A stretch of DNA of 15,337 nt from Sulfidibacterium sp964473895. GTDB taxonomy: Bacteria; Bacteroidota; Bacteroidia; Bacteroidales; F082. A program made the position numbers and the translations under genes. Positions within the stretch are counted from its first letter, which is position 1; every line of letters begins with the position of its first letter. Positions 14,851 to 15,337 of the stretch are shown here, in pieces. The stretch is taken from NCBI GenBank assembly GCA_964473895.1, contig CAYYRE010000070.1:1-15337 (forward strand). Direction: 5' to 3'. The notes beneath the pieces are model-generated. The model saw nothing but the letters and a program-made list of their open reading frames with translations. It was not told the DNA's origin and made no database searches.

Positions 14851-15316
14851 TACGCATCATTTTTTTTACACTTTTTTTAAGCCAATAAAACCGGATGATG
14901 AAAAAAAACAGGAGGGTAAACATATTAAATATCAATATCCACAAAAAAGCTGTCCCATAAATAAAAATAATGGAGAAAATGATAACAAAATAGTTGATAT
15001 AAGTAGCCCATACCAAGGATTCTAACCTGATTTTGGAAATATATTCATCTTCTATTTTTTCTTTTGAAAAAGCTACAAACAGCCCTCCCGAAATAAGCAG
15101 AATGGCAATAATGTCACCAAATAAATTGGTTTGTACCATTTGAAAGAGAATAACAGGATGTAAAAATTCCTGATCAACCATTGCAAATACTTTTTGATTC
15201 AAAAAGCCAGGACTTTCCTGAAAGAAAATATAAACGAAACCTAAAACAATACCCAAGCCCAAAAGAAACCATCCGGGCAATTTAAAGCGGTTTGGAAATA
15301 AATAATTCGTCCTCAT
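14840..15316 (-). CDS. Four-helix membrane protein paired with the XRE regulator
   Basis: A 158-residue protein with no recognised enzymatic motif. Hydrophobic segments lie at about residues 14-33 (GWFLLGLGIVLGFVYIFF), 65-83 (LFGDIIAILLISGGLFVAF), 103-120 and 122-142 (AFLWILIFNMFTLLFFFI). A charged stretch between the second and third (SKEKIEDEYISKIR) and a basic C terminus (KKSVKKMMRNEE) are likely cytoplasmic. Membrane proteins of this kind next to short XRE regulators are common in Bacteroidota and may be sensors or inhibitors of the regulator; this is inference. The start is ATG at 15314-15316, and its promoter is probably at or beyond the right edge of the window. Confidence 0.8.
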   Translation of the reverse strand: MRTNYLFPNRFKLPGWFLLGLGIVLGFVYIFFQESPGFLNQKVFAMVDQEFLHPVILFQMVQTNLFGDIIAILLISGGLFVAFSKEKIEDEYISKIRLESLVWATYINYFVIIFSIIFIYGTAFLWILIFNMFTLLFFFIIRFYWLKKSVKKMMRNEE

Positions 15317-15337
15317 AATAATTTAAATTTTAAACAA

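Overview
The window looks like chromosomal DNA from a member of the Bacteroidota, probably class Bacteroidia or a relative. Four observations support this: a mutY-ssb-gldE-gldD block (GldD and GldE are gliding-motility proteins of this phylum); repeated matches to the Bacteroidota -7 promoter element TAnnTTTG at the expected distance from start codons; a general lack of Shine-Dalgarno sequences; and a tiny basic ribosomal-type protein encoded next to HU. No rRNA, tRNA, CRISPR array, integrase or transposase was seen.

Layout. (1) 15-2119, minus strand: HU, then a 29-residue very basic protein (bS22/mS38-like), a strong terminator, then ribonuclease G (rng). (2) 2253-5914, plus strand: mutY, ssb, a terminator and a new promoter, then gldE and gldD overlapping by 11 bases. 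(3) 5915-7438: an AT-rich accessory patch with a perfect 20-base palindrome, a possible gene remnant, and a DUF4143-type AAA ATPase on the minus strand whose consensus promoter predicts a leaderless mRNA. (4) 7439-9013, minus: prfC (release factor RF3). (5) 9224-11772, minus: two overlapping M16 peptidase genes, one carrying the zinc site and the other the Arg/Tyr substrate-binding pair. (6) 11901-12311, minus: an exported protein built from three 32-residue repeats, with its own terminator. (7) 12312-12897: a 586-base gap whose right half is a GC-rich (about 70 percent), hairpin-dense block. (8) 12898-14589, plus: glnS. (9) 14650-15316, minus: a small membrane protein and an overlapping XRE-type regulator.

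Much of the window is housekeeping: RNA decay and maturation (rng), nucleoid structure (HU), repair of 8-oxoguanine mispairs (mutY), single-strand DNA binding (ssb), termination factor recycling (prfC) and tRNA charging (glnS). The AT-rich ATPase gene and the XRE/membrane pair look more like accessory genes. The most interesting unexplained item is the GC-rich structured block upstream of glnS, which appears to be a non-coding RNA or a repeat element and not a gene. Next are the tiny ribosomal-type protein, the three-repeat exported protein, and the leaderless, repeat-flanked promoter of the ATPase.
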